A stretch of DNA of 24,909 nt from Dissophora ornata (taxonomy: Eukaryota > Mortierellomycota > Mortierellomycetes > Mortierellales > Mortierellaceae): positions 1 to 24,909 of the forward strand of contig MU616900.1 in assembly GCA_025201705.1 (NCBI GenBank), in the 5' to 3' direction. Shown in pieces: positions 12,052-19,979 of the stretch (positions within the stretch are counted from its first letter, which is position 1; each line of letters begins with the position of its first letter). The position numbers and the translations under genes are program-made. Below the pieces are notes generated by a model. The model did no database searches and had not been told where the DNA came from. It worked only from the letters and a program-made list of their open reading frames with translations.

Positions 12052-12324
12052 AACTGAATGAACAAAGCTACGACTATCAACAGCAACGACACCACAATTT
12101 TTTTTTCCCTGTACAAACATCCATCCACCGTCCTAAAAGTAAAAACCCCAGGCACTCTCTCTACTCTTTTTTTGTACCATATATTCTTTCTTCTGTCACC
12201 ATATTACTACCTCCAACAAAATAAATACTCCATCATTTTGTACAAGAACCCCAATGCTTGGGTCGCTTTAATAGTGTATGCAAGTGTATTCCTCGTCGAC
12301 TGAAGGCCCCTGCCATTTCTTGGC
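12052..12324. other. short convergent 3' region
   Basis: The TBC gene and the damaged kinase converge here. Just past the kinase stop, on the minus strand, about 45 bases still resemble the paralogue at 18.7 kb, showing that the present stop is not the ancestral one. Confidence 0.55.
12220..12225 (+). terminator. candidate polyadenylation signal of the TBC gene
   Basis: The only canonical AATAAA noted after the TBC stop codon, 169 bases downstream of it and in AT-rich sequence. Fungal poly-A signals are loose, so this is tentative. Confidence 0.4.
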
Positions 12325-13064
12325 CTAGCTACCCTCAATATCCATGTCGTGGGCCAGATGGACAATTTTTTCTACAGTTGGTCTCCTTTCGGGATCTTCG
12401 TTAAGACATCTATTCATGATCGCTATGTAACCCGGCGGTGTCTCGTCCCCATGTACCAATTCCCGCATTACGACACCGAGTGCATAGACATCGGACATGA
12501 AAGAGTATGAGGGGCTGGCTCTCATCGATTCTAGCGCCATGAATCTCAGAGTTCCTACTCGCACGGAAGAAGAGGTACAGGTGGCTGAGGCCAAGAACAT
12601 GGCACTCCCAAAGCCGCACAGCTTGACTTCATCGTGTCCCGTTAGTAGGATGTTGGCTGTCTTGATATCTCCGTGGACGATTTCTTGGCTATGCAAGTAG
12701 TCTAAGCCGAGTGCTACCTCCACAATGATTCTCTTCTTGTCCTCCCAATCTAATCTTGAGATGGCATCCTTGAGATTGCCGCCCTCAGCGTAGTCTGTGA
12801 CGATAAACACGGTATTGGCCGTGGTGACAACGCCGTAGCATTGGATGATGTGCTTGTACGCAAGTCGGGAGACAATATTCACTTCTTGAATAACGTCTTC
12901 GGTATACCTGTCTGTGACACAGATATCTGGATACCATCCTTGTCCCAACGATATACTTTGCTAAACCCTCCTCTTCCAATCCACGTCTTTTCGGTAGGAA
13001 GCGGGATGTCGCCCAGTCTCCCCCCCCATAAATCGGGGAAACTGTCGGTTAGAGAATCGAACAT
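12325..13064 (-). pseudogene. damaged and truncated TKL-type kinase, paralogue of the 18.1-19.5 kb pseudogene
   Basis: Starting at the ATG at 13064, the frame reads LWGGRLGDIPLPTEK and a glycine loop (IGRGGFSKVY), then shifts after DKDGIQ. Compared with the paralogue near 19.36 kb, 13 bases are missing there. They include the codon of the ATP-binding lysine of strand beta3, and the frame changes. The rest continues open to 12325 and covers the kinase body: YAEGGNLKDAISRLDW, HGDIKTANILL (HGD for HRD), CGFG (GFG for DFG) and MSDVYALGVVMREL. No intron of normal size fixes the shift. The stop TAG sits where the paralogue has CAG, and beyond it QGPSVDEEY continues toward a Sel1-type entry, so Sel1 repeats were lost. 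Catalysis would be impossible even without the shift. A downstream-initiated fragment could still be made. Confidence 0.75.
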
Positions 13065-13495
13065 GGTTGCGAGCAGGTATAGTCCTTCTATGGGGTTGAG
13101 CGCGATCGTTATGTAGAACAAGCTGTTAAGATAAACGTACTGAGAATTCGTGATGGGAGCCACAGGAAATTCAAAGAAACATACGCAAGGAAGGAGAACA
13201 ATACTCGGGTGTGGCGAAACGCTCAAGGCAGCAGAATGAGGCGTGTATGAGTGTATGTGAGTGAGGAACTGTGAATGCTTCAGTTTACAAGTGTCAGCGG
13301 TGGGTGCATCCAGAAAGAAGGAGATGTGGGACGAGACTGTCCTCCTCCTCCCCCCCCCCCTCAAAAAAAAAAGGCGATGGCGATGGCGAAGTCCCATTCA
13401 AGGATGCAAGGATTTTTCCGCAAACAAAACAAATATGCACGCCGCATAACAGGCACAATGTGTTCTTGTACACACACACTCCATCATTCCCCACT
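13065..13495. other. intergenic and promoter of the damaged kinase
   Basis: No gene is seen. On the minus strand the first bases upstream of the ATG stay similar to the same place in the 19.5 kb paralogue (TIALNPIEG versus TIAFNPIDG if translated). That suggests either a longer ancestral 5' exon or a duplicated leader. A C11 and an A10 run lie near 13350-13372. Confidence 0.5.
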
Positions 13496-14776
13496 TTATG
13501 GACGGGCGTACCCAAACCGAGTCTCAATCGAAAACAACTCCTCTGCGACCTTGTCTATTGTAGGTCTAGCATTGTTATGTCGCTGGAGGCATTTCTTCAT
13601 CAGGGCGTTGTATTCCTCACAGATCCTGCTTCTTTCAATCTTTACAAGATCCACCCCTTCCTCGGGTTCTTGGCTGGTTGAGATCTCGTACATGAGGATG
13701 CCAAACGAGTACACTTCTGATTCTGGAGAGGTTCCAAAGCCGCCCCCCGTCTCAGGGGCCCGCCATCTTTTAAGACCTTCTTCCTGAGAGTGATGGTATT
13801 GGGTGATCTCTCTATCTCCTTTACACACCTCGAACCCGGTAAGTATAGGCGTCAGCTTGTCGGTCAGCAAGACGTTGGCGGCTCGAATATCCCTGTGGAT
13901 GATGCGTTTATCCCCAGCCTTGATGTCGTACACGAAGAGTAGCGCATCGGCAACCTGGCGAGCAATGATAACCTTTTGAATAGAGCTCAATTTCCCCGTA
14001 TACTCGTTCAAGGGACCATTGGCGGGCATGTCTGTCACAATCATCCGAGCGCCGCAAAAGCCATAAATCCGCACAATATTGTCGCAGTCCGACAAGCACT
14101 GCGCCATCTGGATACTCTTCTTGATGTTTTCAACGGCCTCATCCACAAGATCGCTGGCCAGTTCTCGAATGTAGACGGGCTTCCCGTTGTAAGTGCCTTG
14201 GTAGATGGTACCAAATGGGAATATGCCGACTTGCGTCTTCTCTTCGCCGAGATAGTCACGGTTCACGATCGCCCGGTCCACAACTCGAGCAGGTGTCGGT
14301 TTGGAAAGGAAAACATTCGCCGCGTCCTCTTGGTTGCGGGATACCAAGAAATCGTGTCTCATGGCATCGTCTTGATCAAGCTCATCCTCCTCGTCCTCAG
14401 CAGACAAGGTCTCGGCCTGACTTGCCACGGCATTCAATCTTGGATCCAAAGCTCTAGTCACCCAGTCATCCAGCTCAGTCATGTGCATATCACAGATCTC
14501 GGGAATCCCGCCGCTCCTGATTCTACGCATGAGGAACCCGGTGCCTGCAAACTTCTTCAGGTCCTCGTCGCATCTGCAAAGGAGTTCTTGGAGTGCCTTC
14601 AAAGCAGGACCTGAGATTGGGCCCAGGTTGCCACTATCTATGAGGTCCTTTAACCATTGACATTTCCTCGCAAGACGCTCGCAAATGCGGTTGTTGAACT
14701 TGACGCGACCGGCACTGGCGATGATGCTGGTCACCAAGGCGGTGATGATGGATGCTATGGCTTCAATTTCGGCCAT
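13496..14776 (-). CDS. MLKL-like protein: N-terminal helical bundle plus pseudokinase
   Basis: A single uninterrupted frame of 426 residues. Residues 1 to about 115 look like the MLKL_NTD/HeLo-like four-helix bundle. A hydrophobic first helix (IASIITALVTSIIASAG) is followed by a basic helix (RICERLARKCQWLKDL), then a helix ending CRCDEDLKKFAGTGFLMRRI, close in pattern to the MLKL helix around EIEKFSNRSN. An acidic linker (128-138) precedes a kinase-like domain from about 180 to 425. Its loop is degenerate (GIFPFGTIY). The beta3 lysine is replaced by Arg (VYIRE, R204). HRD is kept (HRDIRAAN, 294-301). DFG is replaced by GFE (TGFEVCK, 314-316), the same substitution as in human MLKL. RWRAPE and VYSFGILMYEIS follow. 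In animals and plants such proteins oligomerise and permeabilise membranes during regulated cell death. That role here is inference from architecture. Confidence 0.8.
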   Translation of the reverse strand: MAEIEAIASIITALVTSIIASAGRVKFNNRICERLARKCQWLKDLIDSGNLGPISGPALKALQELLCRCDEDLKKFAGTGFLMRRIRSGGIPEICDMHMTELDDWVTRALDPRLNAVASQAETLSAEDEEDELDQDDAMRHDFLVSRNQEDAANVFLSKPTPARVVDRAIVNRDYLGEEKTQVGIFPFGTIYQGTYNGKPVYIRELASDLVDEAVENIKKSIQMAQCLSDCDNIVRIYGFCGARMIVTDMPANGPLNEYTGKLSSIQKVIIARQVADALLFVYDIKAGDKRIIHRDIRAANVLLTDKLTPILTGFEVCKGDREITQYHHSQEEGLKRWRAPETGGGFGTSPESEVYSFGILMYEISTSQEPEEGVDLVKIERSRICEEYNALMKKCLQRHNNARPTIDKVAEELFSIETRFGYARP

Positions 14777-15945
14777 GGCAGCTATACTCCCAGTTCAAAG
14801 TGTTGGGCGTGCTTGACAGAGGCTGGATATGATGGGTTGAAGACCAGTCAGCGTGGATGAGGCGAGTCCCGGTGGATCTTGTAGGAATATAACTGTCAAA
14901 AGGTCAAGAAGTGTTGTTCGTGAGTATGAATCTCGAGCGGCATGTCTGCGGAGTCGTTTTTTTTTCATGGTTTACAGCATAGCAGCATACGTAATCGGGG
15001 TGAGTGTATGAGTAGTGAGCAGTGATGAGAGGGAGTGAGGTTGTGTTGCGGGAAAATGTGAGAGAGGTGCGTATTTGTTTATTTTATACCTTTCCTTCGT
15101 TGGAAGTTTGTTCCCAGCGAAAACACTCGTCAGAATGACAAGGTTGCATGAGAAATTTGATACAGTATGGTAGGACTAAAAACCGCCGAAGACGAATTTG
15201 ACTTGATGCAACAAATCGAGAGGCATCCTACTTGGCATCACTCGGCCCTTAGGGGAGCCCTGGAGTTGGCAAAGCGTTGATCCAGTTGCTGTTGTTGCTT
15301 CAGTTGGGAGGAGTAGGATCAAATCGCATTCCACCTCCGGTTGCCAGATACCTTCGTCACTGGCAATTGTGTTGTAATCGGCATGGAGGAAGGCTTTTAC
15401 CTGTTGTTGTTTCGGCTCTCGTATCCATCACGATCCAAGGACGCCCAGCATATATTCCACAGAAGCATCCTTACATTGTCCATCGCATTCAACGTCGTCT
15501 TGACACACCTGTCTGTGTCAGCGATATCAAAAACCCTTGTTTTATGGTGACGAGCTTGGCAAAGTCCTAAACGTATTTTGCCCCACCGGGACGTGTCGTT
15601 ATAGAGCTGGCGGAAAAGAAGCGCCTGTGCACTCCTGGTGCTGTTGATCTGACACGAATAGAGACTGACTCAGTATCATCTGGCAGTGAAGGCTTCACAG
15701 CTATCAACATTAGTGTAGCTTGTGGTACTGGAGCTGACAACGACGGCCCGATGAGCTGAGGTGCGGAAGTTGAGATAGTGAGAGTAAAGAGACTTCATTC
15801 GCTGACTATGGGTCAATGTGTTCTTCAAACTTCAGGTTCCCCCACATGGTTGACTAGCTTCTTGCATGACCCCACCGCTTCCGTGAATTTTCGATGCACC
15901 AAGTTGTTTGCGGAAGTGTAAGCCGCCCGAGGTTTACATCCAAGA
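14777..15945. other. 1.2-kb gap with possible decayed coding sequence
   Basis: Upstream of the MLKL-like gene the minus strand is rich in CACTC-type leader sequence (about 15000-15060 on +). On the plus strand, 15277-15570 is open, ends at TAA, and the same frame continues for 57 more codons (to about 15744) with protein-like sequence such as RVVIELAEKKRLCTPGAVDL. A second frame at 15341-15550 (DTFVTGNCVVIGMEEGFYLL) also looks protein-like. This mix suggests a frameshifted relic. I recognise no family. Confidence 0.4.
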
Positions 15946-17535
15946 CTACGCTACTTTGGCGGCTTTACTGGCCCACTTTTCTGCTTCGTGATCGTCCTTG
16001 GGGACAGCAACTCCCTCCGAATACGCGTCTGATAGCAGACGGAACGCTGGGGCAACCTCTTTCTCAGCAGCACGAAGATACCATTTGACAGCTTCCGATG
16101 GGTCTTTGGCCACACCCCAACCTTCGTTGAACATACGACCGATCTCAAGATCAGCCTCTGCTATTCCTGAGTTGCTTGCCTTGACATACCACTCCATGGC
16201 CTTGGCGTAGTTCTGTTCAACACCCTGGCCATCACGGTACATCTCACCGATATTGAACTTGGCGGTAGAACTTCCTGCATCGCTTGCCTTGAGATTCCAC
16301 TCCATCGCCTTGATGTAATCCTGTTCAGTTCCATAACCATTACGGTATAACTCACCGATATTGACCTTGGCACCCGAATGTCCAGCGTCGCTTGCCTCGA
16401 GATACCACTCCATCGCCTTGGTATAGTCTTGAACAACCCCACTACCACTGAGATACATCCCACCGATATTGAACTTGGCCGTTGAGTGTCCTGTATCGCT
16501 AGCCTTGAGATACCACTCCATCGCCTTAGTGTAGTCCCGTTCAACGCCGAGTCCCATGTGGTACATCTCACCGATATTGGACGTGGCAGCTGATTCTCCA
16601 GCATCGTGTGCTTTGAGGAAGTACTTCATAGCCTTAGTATAGTTCTTTCTCACTCCAGCGCCATAGTAGTACAAGTCTCCGGTGCCTCTGTACAATTTTG
16701 CCTCATTTTTCTTGGCGTCCATTGAAGGGAACTGTGGCTTCTCATCCATCTTCTCTTCTTGCTCCTGTACATTGCCGATATCTCGGAACATTTCCGTCGT
16801 GGCAGGTCTTTCTTCAGGATTTCTATGCCAGCACGCCCGAATGTAGGCTGCATAGGCCTCGGGCGTCTTGCTTGGGATATCCTCCGTGACGCCGTTCTTA
16901 ATGGATTGAATCATGCTTTCCTGCGAATGTCCTTGGTATGGCTGAATGCACCCGGATGCCATCTCCCACATAACCATCCCGAGCGCATATACATCGGACT
17001 TGCACGAGTATTGTGGCGGTTCCAAGAACAACTCGGGCGCCATCCATGGAGACCTGCCATCTCCGCCACTCTGCCCAACCATGCGCGCTCGCCCAAAGTC
17101 ACATATCTTGGCATCCATATGTTTGGTAAGAAGAATATTGGCACTCTTGATGTCGCAGTGAAGGATGTTCTGGCTATGAAGATATGTCAGTCCCAACGAG
17201 ACTTGCTTCGCGATCCGTGTCTTGACCTCCCAGTCTTCGATGGATCCCCTCAATATAGCGTCTGACAGGCTTCCACTCTCTAAGTACTCCATCACAAGAA
17301 TGTCCTGTCCTACATGGTAGAACTGAACAATGTGCTTGTTGCGTACCTGCCTGGCGAGCTCCAGCTCTCGTCTCCAGTCCTCGTGGTCCGATGTGAGAGA
17401 CATTTTGACCACTATATCATCGAGCTTGTACTTGGCCTTGAAGACTTCTGCTTGACCACCATTCCCTATTTTTTCACCCATTGTGATATCCTCCATCGAG
17501 CGAATACTGTTTGGGTGAAAGGGCAAAGCTGACAT
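15946..17535 (-). CDS. TKL-type protein kinase fused to seven Sel1 repeats
   Basis: An intact 529-residue frame without introns. The kinase domain spans about residues 17-255: glycine loop IGNGGQAEVF (23-32), ATP lysine K44 (VVKM), HCDIKSANILL (126-136, Cys replacing the Arg of HRD), DFG (146-148) and WMAPE (164-168). All catalytic residues (K44, D128, N133, D146) are present, so activity is expected, and the missing HRD arginine makes it a non-RD kinase. Residues 279-529 form seven Sel1-type helical repeats of 36 residues, each around the consensus IGEMYxxGxGVxxDYTKAME; repeats 2-5 are nearly the same. Sel1 arrays bind partner proteins. The fusion type is abundant in Mortierellomycota and Glomeromycota, where the substrates are unknown. 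Its neighbours are kinase relics in the same orientation, so the locus is a tandem family. Confidence 0.92.
   Translation of the reverse strand: MSALPFHPNSIRSMEDITMGEKIGNGGQAEVFKAKYKLDDIVVKMSLTSDHEDWRRELELARQVRNKHIVQFYHVGQDILVMEYLESGSLSDAILRGSIEDWEVKTRIAKQVSLGLTYLHSQNILHCDIKSANILLTKHMDAKICDFGRARMVGQSGGDGRSPWMAPELFLEPPQYSCKSDVYALGMVMWEMASGCIQPYQGHSQESMIQSIKNGVTEDIPSKTPEAYAAYIRACWHRNPEERPATTEMFRDIGNVQEQEEKMDEKPQFPSMDAKKNEAKLYRGTGDLYYYGAGVRKNYTKAMKYFLKAHDAGESAATSNIGEMYHMGLGVERDYTKAMEWYLKASDTGHSTAKFNIGGMYLSGSGVVQDYTKAMEWYLEASDAGHSGAKVNIGELYRNGYGTEQDYIKAMEWNLKASDAGSSTAKFNIGEMYRDGQGVEQNYAKAMEWYVKASNSGIAEADLEIGRMFNEGWGVAKDPSEAVKWYLRAAEKEVAPAFRLLSDAYSEGVAVPKDDHEAEKWASKAAKVA
15949..16701 (-). repeat. 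108-bp tandem repeats encoding Sel1 units
   Basis: Seven head-to-tail units of 36 codons form the 3' half of the kinase-Sel1 gene. The central units share long identical DNA stretches, such as the TCCATCGCCTT segments seen on the plus strand, so unequal crossing-over or conversion between units is likely. Confidence 0.85.
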
Positions 17536-17644
17536 GGTCTAACAAGATGCACCACCCAATACACGATATACATATTAGGGGTGTGTCGCGTCAATTAGTC
17601 TTGAAGAGGTGGATCTCGAGGCATATGTAAAGCGTACCTTTGTG

Positions 17645-17706
17645 TGTGAGGAAGTGTGAGGAAGTGTTGGTGTAGTGTGAGGAAGTGTGAGGAAGTTTTA
17701 GTGTAG
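17645..17706. repeat. two-copy 31-bp tandem repeat
   Basis: Copies at 17645-17675 and 17676-17706 differ at two positions; each contains two TGTGAGGAAG units. The repeat lies 110 bp upstream of the kinase-Sel1 ATG, so it is in the promoter or leader of that gene. Confidence 0.75.
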
Positions 17707-17965
17707 TGCGAGGGATAATGCTTTGGAAAAAAAAAAATACCGATACTTATGATGACCTTCTATTTAACCTTGGCCTCCTCGAGGGCGAAGCAACATCCCC
17801 TCCTCCCAAGCGAATGCCCCGTCCTACGGGGTTTGCATGCGTGTCAGGTTGACTCAGCTAAATAATGCTTTTGAGAAACTTCATGTCCTTGTTCTGTCGC
17901 TTTCTTCAGCCACTAGGAGCGTTTTAAGAGACACATCACCCACACACAAAGTTAATACCAACATT

Positions 17966-18087
17966 AGAGACCTTGCCAAACACTTTTGCTTGTTGAATGT
18001 AGAAATTGGCCTCCAACATTGGCAAAAATCCCCGTGAAAAAGCGTTAGAGCATGATTCAACAAGCAAAAGTGTTTCGCAAGATCTCT
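17966..18087. repeat. 33-bp near-perfect inverted repeat with 56-bp loop
   Basis: The arm at 17966-17998 and the reverse complement of 18055-18087 match at 31 of 33 positions; both share AAACACTTTTGCTTGTTGAA. The 56-base spacer shows no coding sense. It could be a small fold-back (MITE-like) element or a remnant of an inverted duplication. I see no target-site duplication. Confidence 0.7.
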
Positions 18088-18137
18088 GTTGAACTGCGCT
18101 ATCATGAATCCTCCTCCAGCTGTTTTGAGCTACTGTT

Positions 18138-19499
18138 TTACGGCCTCGGGATATTTTGTGGAACACCGCGGCCTAACTTGTACATTTCACCTAGATAGAC
18201 GTATGCACTCGGGCCATTAACATTAACTTCTTGGATTCCACATAACCCTGTTCCATGTCCCTGCCTTATACATTGTCCCAATGTAGGTTTACGCCACTCC
18301 GCATCCTCTTTTAGCAGCATCACGAAACCATTGCATGGCCTCTTTGTTGTTTTCTGTAACGCCGACTCCATTTAAGTACGCACACCCCAATATGGTGGAC
18401 GCCTCAACACATCCTTGGTTTGCTGCTGCTTGAAGTTGATCCAAAGCTTTGCCGAAATCTTGCGGTACTCCCATTCCGCCATATAGATATAATTTACCAA
18501 GCTCGATCTACGCAGGTGTAAAGCCTTTGTGAGCGACTATCTGGAGCCATTTCACAGACTTGGTGTAATCGCAAAGGACACCAGCTCCAAGTCGGTGGGC
18601 TTTCGTGTATCCCTTGCTAGTGGATCTCCAAACTCTCTTTATGCCCTCAGCGCGATTGGTATCAACTCCATCTCCCGACCCGAAGTAGAGCCCGGGTCCC
18701 AGTTTGTACTCCTCGTCGGCTGAAGGCCCTGCTCTGCCTTGACCTGGCTGCCCTCAATATCCATGTCGTGGACCAGATGGAAACCATGGAAGGCACTCAC
18801 AATCTCTTCTACAGTTGGCTTCCTTTCGGGATTCTCGTTGAAACATCTTTTCATGAATACCATGTAACCCGGCGGTGTCACGTTCCCATGTGCCAATTCA
18901 TGCATTACGACACCGAGTGCATAGACATCGGACATGGTAGAGTATATGGGTTTGGCTCTCATCGACTGGCGCTATGAACCCCGCAGTCCCTTTTCGGACG
19001 GAAGAAGAGACACAGTTAGCCGTCGTCATGACCTTGGCAACCCGAAGTCCACAACTTGGTCTCGCCATTCTTATTCAACAAGATATTGCCTCTCTTGATG
19101 TCTCTGTGGATAAAGCCTTGACTATGCAGGTATACTGATCCGAGAGCTACCTCTGTCACGATTCTCTCCTTGTCCTCCCAATCTAATCTTGAGATGGCAT
19201 TCTCGAGATTGCCGCCCTCAGAGTAGTCCGTGATGATACACACGGTATTTGGCTGTGATGGCAACGCCGTAGCATTGGATGATGTGCTTGTGTGCAAGCT
19301 GGGAGACAATATTCACTTCTCGAGTGATGTCGGCGGTATACATGTTGGGGACGCGGATCCCCTTTACGGCCATCTGGATACCATCCTTGTTCCAATGATA
19401 CACTTCTCCAACCCCTCCTCTTCCAATCCGCGTCTTTTCGGTAGGAAGCGGGATGTCGCCCAGTCCTCCCCATAAATTGTCGGTTGGAATATCGGACAT
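18138..19499 (-). pseudogene. decayed kinase-Sel1 gene, several frameshifts and stops
   Basis: From the ATG at 19499 the sequence encodes LWGGLGDIPLPTEK, loop IGRGGVGEVY, the ATP lysine (MAVKGIR), HRDIKRGNILL and, across shifted frames, DFG, an activation segment (NCVSSSVRKGTAGFIAP) and MSDVYALGVVMHEL. Sel1 units follow (GDGVDTNRAEG, YGGMGVPQDFGKALDQLQ, LGEMYKLGRGVPQ). Against the paralogue at 12.3-13.1 kb I place a 1-base insertion at 19248-19250, 1-base losses at about 19050 and 19040, a 2-base loss near 18966 and a 1-base loss near 18728. A further shift lies near 18270. Within the Sel1 part there are stops at 18508-18510 (TAG) and 18289-18291 (TAA). The active-site motifs are canonical, so the ancestor was probably an active kinase-Sel1 protein. 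Now it cannot make the full product. Confidence 0.85.
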
Positions 19500-19979
19500 G
19501 ACTGCGAGCTGGTATTGTCCGTCTATGGGATTGAACGCGATCGTTTGTAAAGGCAGTTCAGAAGGATGAACCTGCGATTTGTAACATGAGCTACTGGAAA
19601 GTACATTTACTGGAAAAGATTCAAGGAACCAGCAATATATCGCGCATGGCTTGTGGAGAAAATGGACGCACTGTCTGTGCTAGGGCATCTTGTTTCTGGT
19701 GGTTGGCCTTTTCAGCTTGCACAGCGAAATGCCTGCGTCATTGAGTGTGGGTGATTTGTTGGGTTGGGTTAGGTTGAAAGTGGCTGCGGAAGGCAATGAA
19801 AGAAGCTGTGGTCTATCACTGTCAGGACAAGCCCAGAACAGAAGGTCTCAGCACACCGCACACAATAAAAAATGGCGCGCAACTAAATGTGACATTTGTC
19901 GGAGACAGTGGCGAAGGCATTTTTCATACAGTGCAGGCTTCACATAAATGAATTGTAATAGATAGATCTATGATTAAGT
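19500..19979. other. intergenic between pseudogene and THR4 3' end
   Basis: No gene is seen. The first roughly 75 bases (minus-strand sense) keep similarity to the region upstream of the other kinase relic, in frame as LPLQTIAFNPIDGQYQLAV before the ATG. The rest is unremarkable and must contain the THR4 3' UTR. Confidence 0.5.

Larger units (their letters stand above)
17536..18137. other. intergenic with fold-back repeat and minisatellite
   Basis: No gene is seen between the kinase-Sel1 start and the decayed pseudogene. The region contains a 31-bp tandem duplication (17645-17706) in the kinase leader and a 33-bp inverted repeat (17966-18087). Both have their own entries. Confidence 0.6.

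Noticed and set aside
11526..12155. A 209-codon minus-strand frame
   Set aside because: It is antisense to the last TBC exon, where conserved RabGAP motifs are on the plus strand.
12879..13397. An intron to repair the first kinase relic
   Set aside because: The only GT-AG pairs that would join the two frames near DKDGIQ give introns of about 23-30 bases, far below normal size, and the missing lysine codon would still be absent.
13976..14614. A 212-codon open frame on the plus strand
   Set aside because: It is antisense to the MLKL-like gene, whose frame carries clear kinase motifs; the plus-strand translation has no domain.
15949..16701. Regular repeats as a CRISPR array
   Set aside because: They are 108-bp in-frame Sel1 units without spacers; the WD40 units at the right edge are likewise coding.
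18138..19499. Reading the decayed kinase as a multi-intron gene
   Set aside because: Frame changes of 1-2 bases occur within 10 bases of each other around DFG and two stops lie within Sel1 units; no intron pattern can explain these.
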